Shown one piece after another: positions 1-9,454 of a DNA stretch of 64,000 nucleotides. Location of the stretch: NCBI GenBank assembly GCA_964422615.1, contig CAYRBJ010000003.1, positions 66,674-130,673 on the forward strand, read 5' to 3'. Position 1 is the stretch's first letter. Every line of letters begins with the position of its first letter. The notes below the pieces were generated by a model. The model did not search any database. It was not told the origin of the DNA and saw nothing but the letters and a program-made list of their open reading frames with translations. The DNA comes from DATLWN01 sp964422615. GTDB taxonomy: Bacteria > Pseudomonadota > Zetaproteobacteria > Mariprofundales > Mariprofundaceae. The position numbers and the translations under genes were made by a program.

Positions 1-1
1 C

Positions 2-67
2 GGTGAAGGCATCGAGAAACAGGAATCGGATTTCGCTGCCGAGGTAGCTGCCCAACTCCATGGCTGA
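2..67 (+). CDS. tsf: Elongation factor Ts, C-terminal end (partial)
   Basis: Only the last 21 codons and the TGA stop (65-67) lie in the window. The frame starting at base 2 reads GEGIEKQESDFAAEVAAQLHG, which closely matches the conserved C-terminus of EF-Ts, the nucleotide exchange factor of EF-Tu. The order tsf-pyrH-frr is standard in bacteria. The stop lies 8 nt inside pyrH, so the two genes overlap and are probably translationally coupled. Confidence 0.88.
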   Translation, partial: GEGIEKQESDFAAEVAAQLHG

Positions 68-827
68 TCCATCCACAGGATCCACGTCCCATGCTGCAGG
101 TGGTGCCAGCCTTTACCGGCGGGTACTACTGAAGCTTTCCGGCGAGGTCCTGATGGGTACCACAGGCTATGGTATCGATGCCCGGACGGTTGAACGCCTG
201 GCGGAGGAGTTGATCGAAGTCAGGCGCAGCGGTGTGGAACTGGCAGTGGTCATTGGCGGCGGCAATATCTTTCGCGGCATGAAGGGCACGGCATCCGGCA
301 TGGATCGTGCCAGTGCCGATTACATGGGTATGCTGGCCACGGTGATGAATGCCATCGCCCTGCAGGATGCCATCGAACGCCAGGGCGCGATTGTGCGCGT
401 GGTTTCGGCCCTGCATGTGCGGGAGGTGGCGGAGCCGTATATCCGCCGGCGTGCCATCCGTCATCTGGAGAAGGGTCGTATCGTCATCTTTGCGGCCGGC
501 ACCGGCAACCCGTATTTCACCACAGATACGGCAGCCAGCCTGCGCGCCATGGAAGTACAGGCGGACGTGGTATTCAAGGGCACCAAGGTCGACGGCGTCT
601 ACACCGCTGATCCGGCCAAGGACCCATCGGCCCGACGCTATGACGAGTTGAGTTTTACCGAGGCGATCAATCGTCAGCTGGCTGTTATGGACTCCACGGC
701 GTTGTCGCTATGCCGGGACAACAACATGCCCATCGTCGTATTCAACATCACTCAGTCCGGCGATCTGCTTCGCCTGGTGCGCGGCGAAGCGGTCGGTACC
801 AAGGTGTGGGATGGAGGCAAGCCATGA
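60..827 (+). CDS. pyrH: UMP kinase
   Basis: Cytosolic UMP kinase of the amino-acid-kinase fold, converting UMP to UDP for pyrimidine nucleotide and envelope sugar-nucleotide supply. The nucleotide-binding KLSGE motif lies near residue 25, followed by the glycine-rich VIGGGNIFRG segment. The length of 255 aa is slightly over the usual ~240 because of about 14 extra residues before the conserved core. ATG 60 is the only plausible start in frame and overlaps the end of tsf by 8 nt; no strong ribosome binding site is seen, which fits coupling to tsf. The 3' end overlaps frr by ATGA (824-827). Confidence 0.97.
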   Translation: MADPSTGSTSHAAGGASLYRRVLLKLSGEVLMGTTGYGIDARTVERLAEELIEVRRSGVELAVVIGGGNIFRGMKGTASGMDRASADYMGMLATVMNAIALQDAIERQGAIVRVVSALHVREVAEPYIRRRAIRHLEKGRIVIFAAGTGNPYFTTDTAASLRAMEVQADVVFKGTKVDGVYTADPAKDPSARRYDELSFTEAINRQLAVMDSTALSLCRDNNMPIVVFNITQSGDLLRLVRGEAVGTKVWDGGKP

Positions 828-1369
828 TCGGTTCACTCGAGGAACGCATGAAGAAGAGTATCTCCGCCCTGAAGTCGGAGTTGGCCACGGTGCGTACCGG
901 CCGTGCCAGTATTTCACTGCTCGATCACGTTACTGTCGACTACTACGGCTCGGAGATGCCGTTGAATCAGGTAGCGACATTGAGCGTGCCCGAACCGCGC
1001 ATGATCCTGATCGCACCCTGGGAGAAGAACATGATTCCGGTCATCGAAAAGGCCATCATGACCTCCGATCTCGGATTGAACCCATCGAACGATGGTGCTG
1101 CGATCCGTATCGTGCTGCCGGAGTTGACGGAGGAGCGCCGACACGAGTTCGTCAAGCAGGTACGTCAGTACGGCGAGAAGGCAAAGGTGGCGGTGCGCAA
1201 TATCCGTCGCGATGCCAATGACGAGGTCAAGCACAAGATCAAGGATGAGGGCATTTCCGAGGACGAGAGCAAGCGTCTGGCGGATCAGATTCAGAAGGTG
1301 ACGGATCGCTACATCCATGAAATCGATCAGGTCATTGAGCATAAAGAAAAAGACATCCTGACCATCTGA
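824..1369 (+). CDS. frr: Ribosome recycling factor
   Basis: 181-aa ribosome recycling factor, which splits post-termination ribosomes together with EF-G. The hallmark LKSELATVRTGRAS stretch is near the N-terminus and the C-terminal helix contains the conserved DEVKHKIKDEGISEDE region. ATG 824 sits inside the pyrH stop (ATGA) and has a GGAGG at 813-817. An upstream extension of this frame to 710 exists but lies wholly within pyrH and is rejected. The stop overlaps the uppS start by one base (TGATG). Confidence 0.97.
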   Translation: MIGSLEERMKKSISALKSELATVRTGRASISLLDHVTVDYYGSEMPLNQVATLSVPEPRMILIAPWEKNMIPVIEKAIMTSDLGLNPSNDGAAIRIVLPELTEERRHEFVKQVRQYGEKAKVAVRNIRRDANDEVKHKIKDEGISEDESKRLADQIQKVTDRYIHEIDQVIEHKEKDILTI

Positions 1370-2124
1370 TGCCATCCCCTCAGCCCCAGGCGGCAGATCG
1401 GGTGCCGGCACATGTCGCAATTATCATGGACGGCAATGGCCGATGGGCCAAAAAAAAGGGCTTGCCTCGCCTCGAAGGCCACCGTCGCGGTGCACTGCTT
1501 GTGCGCGATGTCGTTGAATGGGCTGCCGATGCCGGCGTGCACCAGGTATCCTTCTACACCTTTTCCACTGAAAACTGGTCGCGTCCTAAGCTGGAGGTGC
1601 GCGGCCTGATGGGCTTGCTCTCCATGCTGTTGCCAACTCAGGTCAAGGCCATGCAGGAGAACGGCGTACGACTGTTGACGCTCGGCGATCTGGACGCCTT
1701 ACCTGTCAAGGCACGCAAGGCCCTTGAAAAGGCCATGGCAGCGACGGCCGCCAATACGCGTATCGATGCCATTCTATGCCTGAATTATGGAGGCCAGCAG
1801 GAAATCGTACAGGGCATCCGCTCCTATGCCCGTTGGCTGCTGGCACAGTCACAACCGTTGGAGAGGCTCGAGGCGCTGACCCCCGACGAATTTCGTGGCT
1901 TTCTCTGGCGACGCGACTTGCTGCCGGTGGATTTTCTGATCCGCACCGGCGGTGAACGCCGCATCTCGAATTTCCATCTATGGGATGCAGCCTATGCGGA
2001 GCTGTATTTCTGTGATGATTTCTGGCCGGACTTTACCGAACAGCGGTTCAAGGAGGCGCTGGCCGATTATGCCACCCGTGAGCGTCGTTACGGCCGTACC
2101 AGCGAGCAGGTGTCGCGCCGATGA
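1369..2124 (+). CDS. uppS: Undecaprenyl diphosphate synthase (cis-prenyltransferase)
   Basis: Condenses isopentenyl diphosphate units onto farnesyl diphosphate to give the C55 carrier lipid used for peptidoglycan and LPS. The catalytic MDGNGRWAKKKG motif is near residue 20, the FSTENW motif follows, and RTGGERRISNFHLWDAAYAE is the family's second signature, with His-Leu-Trp-Asp where Leu-Leu-Trp-Gln is common. The length, 251 aa, is typical. It overlaps frr by 1 nt and cdsA by 4 nt, so it is part of a coupled envelope-lipid operon. Confidence 0.96.
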   Translation: MPSPQPQAADRVPAHVAIIMDGNGRWAKKKGLPRLEGHRRGALLVRDVVEWAADAGVHQVSFYTFSTENWSRPKLEVRGLMGLLSMLLPTQVKAMQENGVRLLTLGDLDALPVKARKALEKAMAATAANTRIDAILCLNYGGQQEIVQGIRSYARWLLAQSQPLERLEALTPDEFRGFLWRRDLLPVDFLIRTGGERRISNFHLWDAAYAELYFCDDFWPDFTEQRFKEALADYATRERRYGRTSEQVSRR

Positions 2125-2915
2125 ATGAGTTGGGCAAACGTATCCTGACGGCGGTATTGCTGCTGCCGCTGGTTGTCGCCTGGCTGTTCTGGGTGCCGTC
2201 GCCATGGTTTGACTGGCTGTTGGGTGCATTTGCCACGCTGGCCACGGTGGAATTGCTGTTCCTGGTGAACATGCCGGCGCCGTGGGCCTTTGCAGTATGC
2301 GCAGGGCTGTTTTGGGGCATGGTGGTGACCGGCGGTGATCCGTTGCTGGCTTTCTTCCTGTTGATGTTTGTATGGATTATAGCCTTCCTGGTGTACACCA
2401 GTATTTCCACATCACCGGCATCGGGATCCTTCACAGCCTTGGCCTACGCCCAGTGGATGCTGCTGTGGCTGCTGTTCTTCGTGTGGGGTGTGCAGCGCCT
2501 GCATGCTGTCAATGACGGCATCCTGTTCATTGCCGGCGCCTGTGCCGGTGTTTGGGCCTCGGATATCGCCGCTTATTTCGTTGGACGGCGCTTTGGTCGA
2601 ACCAGGCTCTGCCCGACCATCAGCCCGAGCAAGACCGTCGAGGGCCTAGTGGGGGGCGTGCTGGGCGGCGTGACGATCGCGGCGCTGGTGTGGCATGGTG
2701 CCATTGCCATGCCGGTATTCCGGGCCATCGGCATTGGACTGGTGCTGACACTGACGGGTGTGATCGGAGATCTGGGCGAATCGGCATTGAAGCGGGCGGT
2801 TGGCGCCAAAGACAGCGGACGGCTGCTACCGGGGCACGGCGGGCTGCTGGATCGGATTGATGCCCTATTGCCGGCAGTTCCGGCGGCGGGCCTGATATGG
2901 TTGGCGCTGCAATGA
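2121..2915 (+). CDS. cdsA: Phosphatidate cytidylyltransferase
   Basis: Integral inner-membrane enzyme making CDP-diacylglycerol from phosphatidic acid and CTP, the branch point of phospholipid synthesis. Several hydrophobic segments are visible and the C-terminus carries the family signature as SALKRAVGAKDSGRLLPGHG followed by GLLDRID. It is 264 aa, close to the ~285 of E. coli. The start overlaps uppS (ATGA, 2121-2124) and the stop overlaps the dxr start (ATGA, 2912-2915). Confidence 0.95.
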   Translation: MNELGKRILTAVLLLPLVVAWLFWVPSPWFDWLLGAFATLATVELLFLVNMPAPWAFAVCAGLFWGMVVTGGDPLLAFFLLMFVWIIAFLVYTSISTSPASGSFTALAYAQWMLLWLLFFVWGVQRLHAVNDGILFIAGACAGVWASDIAAYFVGRRFGRTRLCPTISPSKTVEGLVGGVLGGVTIAALVWHGAIAMPVFRAIGIGLVLTLTGVIGDLGESALKRAVGAKDSGRLLPGHGGLLDRIDALLPAVPAAGLIWLALQ

Positions 2916-4078
2916 CGACGATGCGCCTGACCCTGTTGGGGGCCACCGGTTCAATCGGAGGCAGTGCCGTGGATGTGATGCTCCGGCATCCGGATCGTTT
3001 CTCGGCCTTTGCCCTGGTCGGCTATCGCAACGTGGATAGGATGCGCGAATGTGCCCTGCAGCTGACTCCGGACAGGGTGGTCATGACCGATGCCAAAGCG
3101 GCTGCCGAACTGAGGGGGCAATTGCCGACTGAAATTCGGGTGGATGCCGGCATGGATGCAGCCATGGATGTGGCCAGCGATGCGGGTGTGGACATGGTGC
3201 TGGCGGCCATGGTCGGCTCGGTGGGTCTTCCGGCGGCACTGGCGGCGGTACGGGCTGGCAAACGGGTGGGTTTGGCCAACAAGGAATGCCTGGTCACGGC
3301 TGGGCATATCTTCATGGATGCGGCCAAGCGCTCGGGTGCCATCGTGGTGCCGGTGGATTCCGAGCATGCGGCGGTGCACCAGTGTCTTGCCGGCCATGAT
3401 GCCGGATCGGTGACCCGCATCGTTTTGACCGCTTCCGGGGGTCCTTTCCGGGATCGCGACCCGGCCTCTTTGCGCCATGTCACCCCTGAAGAGGCGGTTG
3501 CCCATCCGAACTGGGAGATGGGAGCCAAGATCAGTGTCGATTCGGCAACGATGATGAACAAGGCACTGGAGCTGATTGAGGCTCGCTGGTTGTTTGACAT
3601 GCCGGCGGAAAAGCTGTCCGCCATCATCCATCCGCAAAGCATCGTGCATGCCTTGGTGGAATATTGCGATGGATCGGTGCTGGCACAGCTGGCCTCACCG
3701 GACATGCGCGCGCCGATCGCCTATGCCATGCAGGCCGAACCACGCCTGGCCACAGGCATCCCATGGCTGGATCTCGCCACCAGCGGACGACTCGATTTCC
3801 AGGCAGTAGATGAGCATCGCTTCCCAGCCATGCGCCTGGTACGGTATGTCATGCAGGGCGGTGACAGTTTGGCCATCGCCATGAATGCAGCCAATGAGGT
3901 AGCCAACCTGGCCTTCCGTGAGGGGAGGCTTGCCTTCACGGATATCGTGGCGCTGGTCGAGCAGGTGATCGAGGGTACGCCCGATCATTCCGTGACGGAG
4001 TTGGATGAAGTATGGTCCGTCGATACGCAGGCGAGACGCATGGCCGAAGATGCCGTGCGTCTCGCTGTGCGATCATAA
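2912..4078 (+). CDS. dxr: 1-deoxy-D-xylulose 5-phosphate reductoisomerase
   Basis: Second enzyme of the MEP isoprenoid pathway, NADPH-dependent. The N-terminal LGATGSIGGSAV is the NADPH-binding loop; VDSEHAAVHQ and ISVDSATMMNKALELIEA supply the metal and substrate site. I chose ATG 2912, which gives 388 aa, over an upstream ATG at 2897, because 2912 forms an ATGA overlap with the cdsA stop and places the NADPH motif at the usual distance from the N-terminus. It feeds uppS immediately upstream. Confidence 0.96.
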   Translation: MTTMRLTLLGATGSIGGSAVDVMLRHPDRFSAFALVGYRNVDRMRECALQLTPDRVVMTDAKAAAELRGQLPTEIRVDAGMDAAMDVASDAGVDMVLAAMVGSVGLPAALAAVRAGKRVGLANKECLVTAGHIFMDAAKRSGAIVVPVDSEHAAVHQCLAGHDAGSVTRIVLTASGGPFRDRDPASLRHVTPEEAVAHPNWEMGAKISVDSATMMNKALELIEARWLFDMPAEKLSAIIHPQSIVHALVEYCDGSVLAQLASPDMRAPIAYAMQAEPRLATGIPWLDLATSGRLDFQAVDEHRFPAMRLVRYVMQGGDSLAIAMNAANEVANLAFREGRLAFTDIVALVEQVIEGTPDHSVTELDEVWSVDTQARRMAEDAVRLAVRS

Positions 4079-4089
4079 GGGAGTGAAGC

Positions 4090-5457
4090 TTGCATGAACT
4101 GATGCATATCCTGCATACGACGCTGGCGTTCATCGTGGCCATTGCCGTGCTGGTGTTTGTGCATGAATTCGGCCATTTTATCGTCGCGCGCCGGCTGGGC
4201 ATTCGCGTCGAAAAGTTTTCCATCGGCTTCGGACCAGCGCTGTTTTCCTGGCACAGTCGGGACGGTGAGGTGGAATACGTCATCGCAGCCATTCCGCTCG
4301 GCGGCTATGTGAAGATGCTGGGAGAAAATCCCGAGGAACAGGAGGCAGACGCAAAGACGGCACTGACCCCTGAGGAGCGGCAGCGCGCCTTTGATGCACA
4401 GCCGGCATGGAAGCGGGCCAGCGTATCGGTGGCCGGGCCGTTATTCAATTTCCTGTTCGCCATCCTGGCATTTATGGTGGTTGGCTGGGTGGGCCGGTAT
4501 GTGGCGCCACCCGTGGTGGGTGTCATCACCCCTGCATCGGTGGCCGAGCAGGCAGGGATCGTTGTCGGCGACGATATCGTGTCCGTGAATGGCCATGATA
4601 TCCATTCATGGACCCAGCTCGAGGACCGGCTGAAGGACGCGGTGAACTCGGACGTGCGCCTGGAGTTGAAACACAACGGAAGCATGTCTCAAGTTTCAGT
4701 GCATATCCCCGCCAGTAGCAAGGAACCTCTGCTTATCAACGTTTCGGAATCGCTGCTTGGCATCAGCCCTGGCATGCGCGTGATGGTAGATTCGGTACTG
4801 CCCGGTTCACCTTCCGCCAAGGCTGGCCTGCGCTCGGGTGATCTGATCAAACAGGCCGACGGCCATGTCGTACAAACGGTCCGCGATTTCGTGAACACCG
4901 TGCGCAGCCACGGCGGTAAAAGTATGGTGCTGAACGTCGAACGCAAGGGTATCAACCTGGCCGTTCCCATCGTGCCGGAAAAGACGGCGGATGGCATTGG
5001 CAGGATCGGTGCAAGGATGGAGGCCGAGCCGCTGCGTCCCCCAGTGCTTTATCGGATGGGCCTGCTTGAAGGGATTCGCTACGGGTTTGTGCGCACCTGG
5101 GATATGACCGTGCTGACGTTTGATGTCATGGGCAAGATGCTGACCGCCGCCATTTCACCGGAGAATCTCGGGGGGCCGATCGCCATCGCCCAATTGGCCG
5201 GGCAAACGGCAGCACTCGGTTTCGCCTCATTTTGCGCTTTTCTGGCTTTGATTTCGGTCAACCTGGGGGTATTGAATCTGATGCCAATCCCGATTCTCGA
5301 CGGTGGCCACCTGGCCTATCTGCTGGTGGAAAAGCTGCGCGGTCGCCCGCTTTCGCCAAAGATGATGGCGCGCACCCAGACGGTCGGACTGGCGCTGATC
5401 ATCATGTTGATGATCTTCGCCTTCTATAACGATTTATCACATTTGTATCGGGGTTAG
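4090..5457 (+). CDS. rseP: Site-2 metalloprotease RseP family
   Basis: Inner-membrane S2P zinc protease that in relatives cleaves anti-sigma factors to trigger the envelope stress response. It has HEFGH in the first membrane helix (zinc ligands and catalytic Glu), two PDZ-like segments in the middle, and the C-terminal NLMPIPILDGGH motif with the third ligand. It is 455 aa, like E. coli RseP. TTG 4090 is chosen because GGGAG at 4079-4083 is well spaced from it; ATG 4102 is the alternative. Lying directly before bamA links it to outer-membrane protein quality control. Confidence 0.94.
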   Translation: MHELMHILHTTLAFIVAIAVLVFVHEFGHFIVARRLGIRVEKFSIGFGPALFSWHSRDGEVEYVIAAIPLGGYVKMLGENPEEQEADAKTALTPEERQRAFDAQPAWKRASVSVAGPLFNFLFAILAFMVVGWVGRYVAPPVVGVITPASVAEQAGIVVGDDIVSVNGHDIHSWTQLEDRLKDAVNSDVRLELKHNGSMSQVSVHIPASSKEPLLINVSESLLGISPGMRVMVDSVLPGSPSAKAGLRSGDLIKQADGHVVQTVRDFVNTVRSHGGKSMVLNVERKGINLAVPIVPEKTADGIGRIGARMEAEPLRPPVLYRMGLLEGIRYGFVRTWDMTVLTFDVMGKMLTAAISPENLGGPIAIAQLAGQTAALGFASFCAFLALISVNLGVLNLMPIPILDGGHLAYLLVEKLRGRPLSPKMMARTQTVGLALIIMLMIFAFYNDLSHLYRG

Positions 5458-5462
5458 TTGGC

Positions 5463-7820
5463 ATGGGTAATCACTTCCTGCGAGGCATCATTTCAGGCCT
5501 GCTGGTGTTCTTCTTCGTATACATAGGCGGGATGACTGGCACGGCATGGGCTAATGGTGCACCTGCCGTGGATCAGCCGCGCGTACTGAGCGTGGGCGTC
5601 GCCGGCAACCGTTTCATCGAAAAAGACGCGGTGATGGCGGAGATCCATACCAAGCCGGGGGATATACTCAGCCACAAGCAAATCGGTCGCGACGTACGCG
5701 CACTGTTTGATACGGGATATTTCTCCAATGTCTATGTGGAGGGCATCCGCAACAGTAAGGGTGTACGCCTGATCTACCACGTTGTCGAATATCCGGTCGT
5801 CGGTTCCATCACCTATAAGGGCAACGATGCCATCGAGACCCAGATATTTAAATTCAAGCTGAAAATCAAGCCCGGGCACGTACTGAGCGATGCCCTGAAG
5901 CGTGAGGAAATCAATCAGATCCGTCACATGTATCTGAAAAAGGGATACTATCAGGTGGGCGTCAAGATCCACACCACCAAGCGTACGGACGGGCGTGTGG
6001 ATGTGCAGGTCATTATCGACGAGGGTCGGGTCACGCACATCGTCCGTATCCTGTTCGTCGGCAACCATGCTTTTTCCGATGCCGACCTGCGCGATCAGCT
6101 GGCATCACAGCAAAGCGGCTTCATATCGTACTTTAACAATCGTGACGTGTTCCAGCAGGACAGGATACGTGCCGATGCCCAACTGCTGATGCAGTATTAC
6201 CAGGATCACGGCTATCTGGATTCCAAGGTTGAGTCGACCCTGATATCGTTGTCGGTCGATAAGAAGTCGTTCTATCTGACATTCAACATCTATGAGGGTC
6301 CGCAATACCGGGTCAGCAAGGTCGATTTGCAGGGGGATCTGGTTCCCAGCCGCAAGGCACTAACCTCGGCGGTCACCATGAAACCCGGTGAGATTTATTC
6401 GTTGCAGAAGCTGCGCGGCAGCATCCAGGCCGTGACCGAGAAGGTCGGCGATGAAGGCTATGCCTTTGCCACCGTCACACCACTGTTCCACCGGGATCTG
6501 GGCAGCCATACCGTGGCCATCACCCTGGATGTCGAGAAGGGTCGCGAGATCTACATCGAACGCATCAAGATTACCGGCAATCAGAAAACCGAAGATCATG
6601 TGATCCGTCGCGAATTGCGACAGGCCGAAGCCTCACGCTATTCGGCATCGAAGATCAAACGCAGCAAGCAGCGGATGAATCGCTTGGGCTATTTCAAAAG
6701 CGTGAAGGTAAACCTGCCGCGCGCCGGTTCGGATGACCGGGTGAACATGGATATCAAGGTCGATGAGAAGAAAACGGGGTCGTTCACCATCGGTGCCGGC
6801 TATTCACAGCTGCAGAAGCTTTTCATCACCACGTCGTTGAATGAGCACAACTTCCTCGGCAAGGGTTACAACACCAGCATCAAGGCGGATATCGGCAAGA
6901 TCACGCAGAACTACAATATCGGTCTGACCGATCCGTATTTCCTGGGTTCGAACATCAGCGCCTCGATCAACGCCTTTAAAATGGAGACCAACTACCACCT
7001 GCTGAACAGCTCGGTCATGCCCTACAACTACAACAATGTTGGCGGCACCGTCAGCTTCGGCATACCGGTGACAGAGCACCTGACCTATGGCATCGGCTAT
7101 TCGTATACGCAGAACCACATCTTCAATGTTAACCCGTCCATCAGCTCGATCCTGATCCAGGCCGAGGCAGGGGTGAACACCATTGGCGAGGTGAATCAGA
7201 GCCTGACCTGGGATTCGCGCGACAACATCATGGAGCCGCACGAGGGCCAGTACTACCAGTTGGCTGCCGGCTATGCGGGGCTGGGGGGAAACCAGCGCTT
7301 CTACAATGCCTCATTGACCTCGAAGCTGTACCTGCCGCTCGGCACGGATTTCACCCTCAGCCCGTCGATCGAAGGCGGATATATCCATGGTATCGGCAAC
7401 AAGCAGATCCCGTTGTGGCGGCGCTTCTCGCTTGGCGGTGTCGGTTCGCTGCGTGGCTTCCAATACTACGGCGTGACCCTGAGAGACCCGGCGACCAACA
7501 ATGTGCTTGGCGGTGACAAGATGGCCGTGGCGGCACTGGATTTGTATTTCCCGATTCCATACATGCAGACCAGGGGCTTCCGCGGCGACCTGTTTTACAA
7601 TGCCGGCCTGGTCTGGGGCAGTGTGCATACGGCGGTGGGCGCACGCACATTGAATGTTGCAGAGCCGTTCTCCATCAATAGAGTGCGTTCAGCCGCCGGT
7701 TTCGAACTTCAGTGGTTGTCGCCGGTAGGGCCGCTGGCTCTGATCTGGGCCTTCCCGATCCACAGCCTGCCGGAGGATCAAAAGCAGTCATTCCAGTTTG
7801 CGCTCGGCACCCAGTTTTAG
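5463..7820 (+). CDS. bamA: Outer membrane protein assembly factor BamA
   Basis: 785-aa central component of the BAM complex, which inserts beta-barrel proteins in the outer membrane. It begins with a signal peptide ending near AWANG, followed by five POTRA-type repeats (about residues 35-430) and a C-terminal Omp85 barrel. The barrel holds the lid-loop motif SLRGF and ends in the terminal Phe (GTQF) expected of barrel proteins. It starts 5 bp after rseP and is followed by the chaperone gene skp, the usual order. Confidence 0.97.
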   Translation: MGNHFLRGIISGLLVFFFVYIGGMTGTAWANGAPAVDQPRVLSVGVAGNRFIEKDAVMAEIHTKPGDILSHKQIGRDVRALFDTGYFSNVYVEGIRNSKGVRLIYHVVEYPVVGSITYKGNDAIETQIFKFKLKIKPGHVLSDALKREEINQIRHMYLKKGYYQVGVKIHTTKRTDGRVDVQVIIDEGRVTHIVRILFVGNHAFSDADLRDQLASQQSGFISYFNNRDVFQQDRIRADAQLLMQYYQDHGYLDSKVESTLISLSVDKKSFYLTFNIYEGPQYRVSKVDLQGDLVPSRKALTSAVTMKPGEIYSLQKLRGSIQAVTEKVGDEGYAFATVTPLFHRDLGSHTVAITLDVEKGREIYIERIKITGNQKTEDHVIRRELRQAEASRYSASKIKRSKQRMNRLGYFKSVKVNLPRAGSDDRVNMDIKVDEKKTGSFTIGAGYSQLQKLFITTSLNEHNFLGKGYNTSIKADIGKITQNYNIGLTDPYFLGSNISASINAFKMETNYHLLNSSVMPYNYNNVGGTVSFGIPVTEHLTYGIGYSYTQNHIFNVNPSISSILIQAEAGVNTIGEVNQSLTWDSRDNIMEPHEGQYYQLAAGYAGLGGNQRFYNASLTSKLYLPLGTDFTLSPSIEGGYIHGIGNKQIPLWRRFSLGGVGSLRGFQYYGVTLRDPATNNVLGGDKMAVAALDLYFPIPYMQTRGFRGDLFYNAGLVWGSVHTAVGARTLNVAEPFSINRVRSAAGFELQWLSPVGPLALIWAFPIHSLPEDQKQSFQFALGTQF

Positions 7821-7861
7821 GTAGATTGCTACACACGCTGTTCAGTTGGGAGGAAATACAT

Positions 7862-8386
7862 ATGCGGACACGATTGGTACGGAAGGGCGTGCCGCTGGTC
7901 ACGGTCATGATGCTGGTGTTCAGTCCTGCTGCGCATGCCAGGGATATGAAATTCGGACATGTGGATTTCAAGGGAGCGGTGGAGAACACCGCCGCCTACC
8001 AAAGGGGTATGCAGCGGCTCCAGGCGTTGAAGGCCAAGGACGAGAAGGTATTGAATGCGATGCAGGATAAGATCTCGGCCAAGGAAAAGGCGCTGCTTGG
8101 ACAGTCGATGGCCATGTCACCCGCGGTGTTACAGCGCAAACAGCAGGAGTTGAAGGATTTGCGTAAGGATTTCTCGCGCAAACAGCAGGATGCCCAGGAA
8201 CAGCTTCTTAATGAAAAGAACCAGCTGGACCAGAGCCTGGTCTCCGAATTCTACAGTATTGTTCAGGCATACGGCAAAAAGCACCATTACGATTATATTT
8301 TCATGTCAAAGTCCGCAGTGATCTATGCGAATCCCGATCTCGACATCACCCCTGAGATCACCAAGCTGCTCGACAAAAAGAAATAG
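7862..8386 (+). CDS. skp: Periplasmic chaperone Skp/OmpH
   Basis: 174-aa periplasmic chaperone that holds unfolded outer membrane proteins on their way to BAM. The signal peptide (MRTRLVRKG to AHA) is followed by KFGHVDFKGAVENTAAYQRG, similar to the Skp start, and long charged alpha-helical segments that would form the tentacle coiled coils, ending at a compact C-terminal segment. ATG 7862 has GGGAGG at 7848-7853. The frame is open further upstream into bamA, but those codons are antigenically unlike Skp and lack a ribosome site. Confidence 0.93.
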   Translation: MRTRLVRKGVPLVTVMMLVFSPAAHARDMKFGHVDFKGAVENTAAYQRGMQRLQALKAKDEKVLNAMQDKISAKEKALLGQSMAMSPAVLQRKQQELKDLRKDFSRKQQDAQEQLLNEKNQLDQSLVSEFYSIVQAYGKKHHYDYIFMSKSAVIYANPDLDITPEITKLLDKKK

Positions 8387-8388
8387 GA

Positions 8389-9435
8389 ATGCAGTCCGTC
8401 CACGCAGTCTCCCTTGAGGAGGTTGCCCGGATCGTTTCGGGACGGCTGGAGAGCGCAGAGTCACACGCGCATCGCCTGGTGTCCGGGGTCAACACCTTGG
8501 ATCTGGCGACGGAGAACGAGGCCTCTTTCCTTTCGAACCCCGCCTACAAGCGGTTTCTCGCGCAAACACGCGCAGCGGTGGTATTGCTGGCCGAAACGGA
8601 AAAATCTTCCGCCCCCTGTCCCGTCATCCGGGTCAGGGATCCGCATCTCGGATTCGCACTGCTTCAGCGATTTTTCCACCCGGAACCCGCTTCACGGGGA
8701 CTGCGCCACCCTACGGCGGTGATCGATGCATCCGCACGGATCGCCAAAGACGTCGATGTCGGTCCTCAAGCCGTCGTAGGCGCTGGTGCCGTCATTGGCG
8801 CTGGCACGCGTATCGGCGCCGGGTGCGTGATCGGGCAGGAGGTCCATATCGGTGGTACCTGCCTACTGCAGCCGCGCGCCACGGTTGCCGATGGTTGCAT
8901 CCTTGGCGACCGCGTGGTGTTACAAAGCGGGGCGGTGATCGGCGCCGACGGCTTCGGATTCGCCTGGAACGGCAAACAGCATCTGAAGATTCCCCAGACC
9001 GGACGGGTGGTCATCGGTGACGATGTGGAGATCGGCGCCAACACCTGCATCGACCGGGGTGCGATCAAGGACACCGTGATCGAGTCCGGTGTCAAGCTCG
9101 ACAACCTGATCCAGATCGGTCACAACGTACGCATCGGCGCATTCACGGTCATGGCAAGCCAGGTCGGGATTTCCGGATCCACTGCGATCGGCAGGGGATG
9201 CCAGATCGGCGGCCAGGCCGGAGTAGCCGGACATGTGCAGATCGGCGACGGCTCCCGCATTGCTGCCCGGGCTGGGGTGATCGGTGACCTGGCTGCGCAG
9301 GGTATCTATGCCGGTTTTCCGGCCATCACCCACCGGGAATGGCTGAGGATTTCGGCCCTGTTGCACCGCCTGCCCACCATATGGGCGATCATCCGGCGCC
9401 TGGGGCTTTCCGGGAAGGGTGAACAGAATGGATGA
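8389..9435 (+). CDS. lpxD: UDP-3-O-(3-hydroxyacyl)glucosamine N-acyltransferase
   Basis: Third step of lipid A synthesis, adding the N-linked hydroxyacyl chain. An N-terminal UDP-binding domain (about residues 1-100) precedes a left-handed beta helix of hexapeptide repeats (many I/V-G-x-G/x steps), with the catalytic His region DNLIQIGHNVRIG. It is 348 aa, typical. It starts 2 bp after skp and runs 8-20 nt from the fabZ start, in the canonical skp-lpxD-fabZ-lpxA order. Confidence 0.96.
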   Translation: MQSVHAVSLEEVARIVSGRLESAESHAHRLVSGVNTLDLATENEASFLSNPAYKRFLAQTRAAVVLLAETEKSSAPCPVIRVRDPHLGFALLQRFFHPEPASRGLRHPTAVIDASARIAKDVDVGPQAVVGAGAVIGAGTRIGAGCVIGQEVHIGGTCLLQPRATVADGCILGDRVVLQSGAVIGADGFGFAWNGKQHLKIPQTGRVVIGDDVEIGANTCIDRGAIKDTVIESGVKLDNLIQIGHNVRIGAFTVMASQVGISGSTAIGRGCQIGGQAGVAGHVQIGDGSRIAARAGVIGDLAAQGIYAGFPAITHREWLRISALLHRLPTIWAIIRRLGLSGKGEQNG

Positions 9436-9454
9436 CAAGCGTGGAGAACAAGCA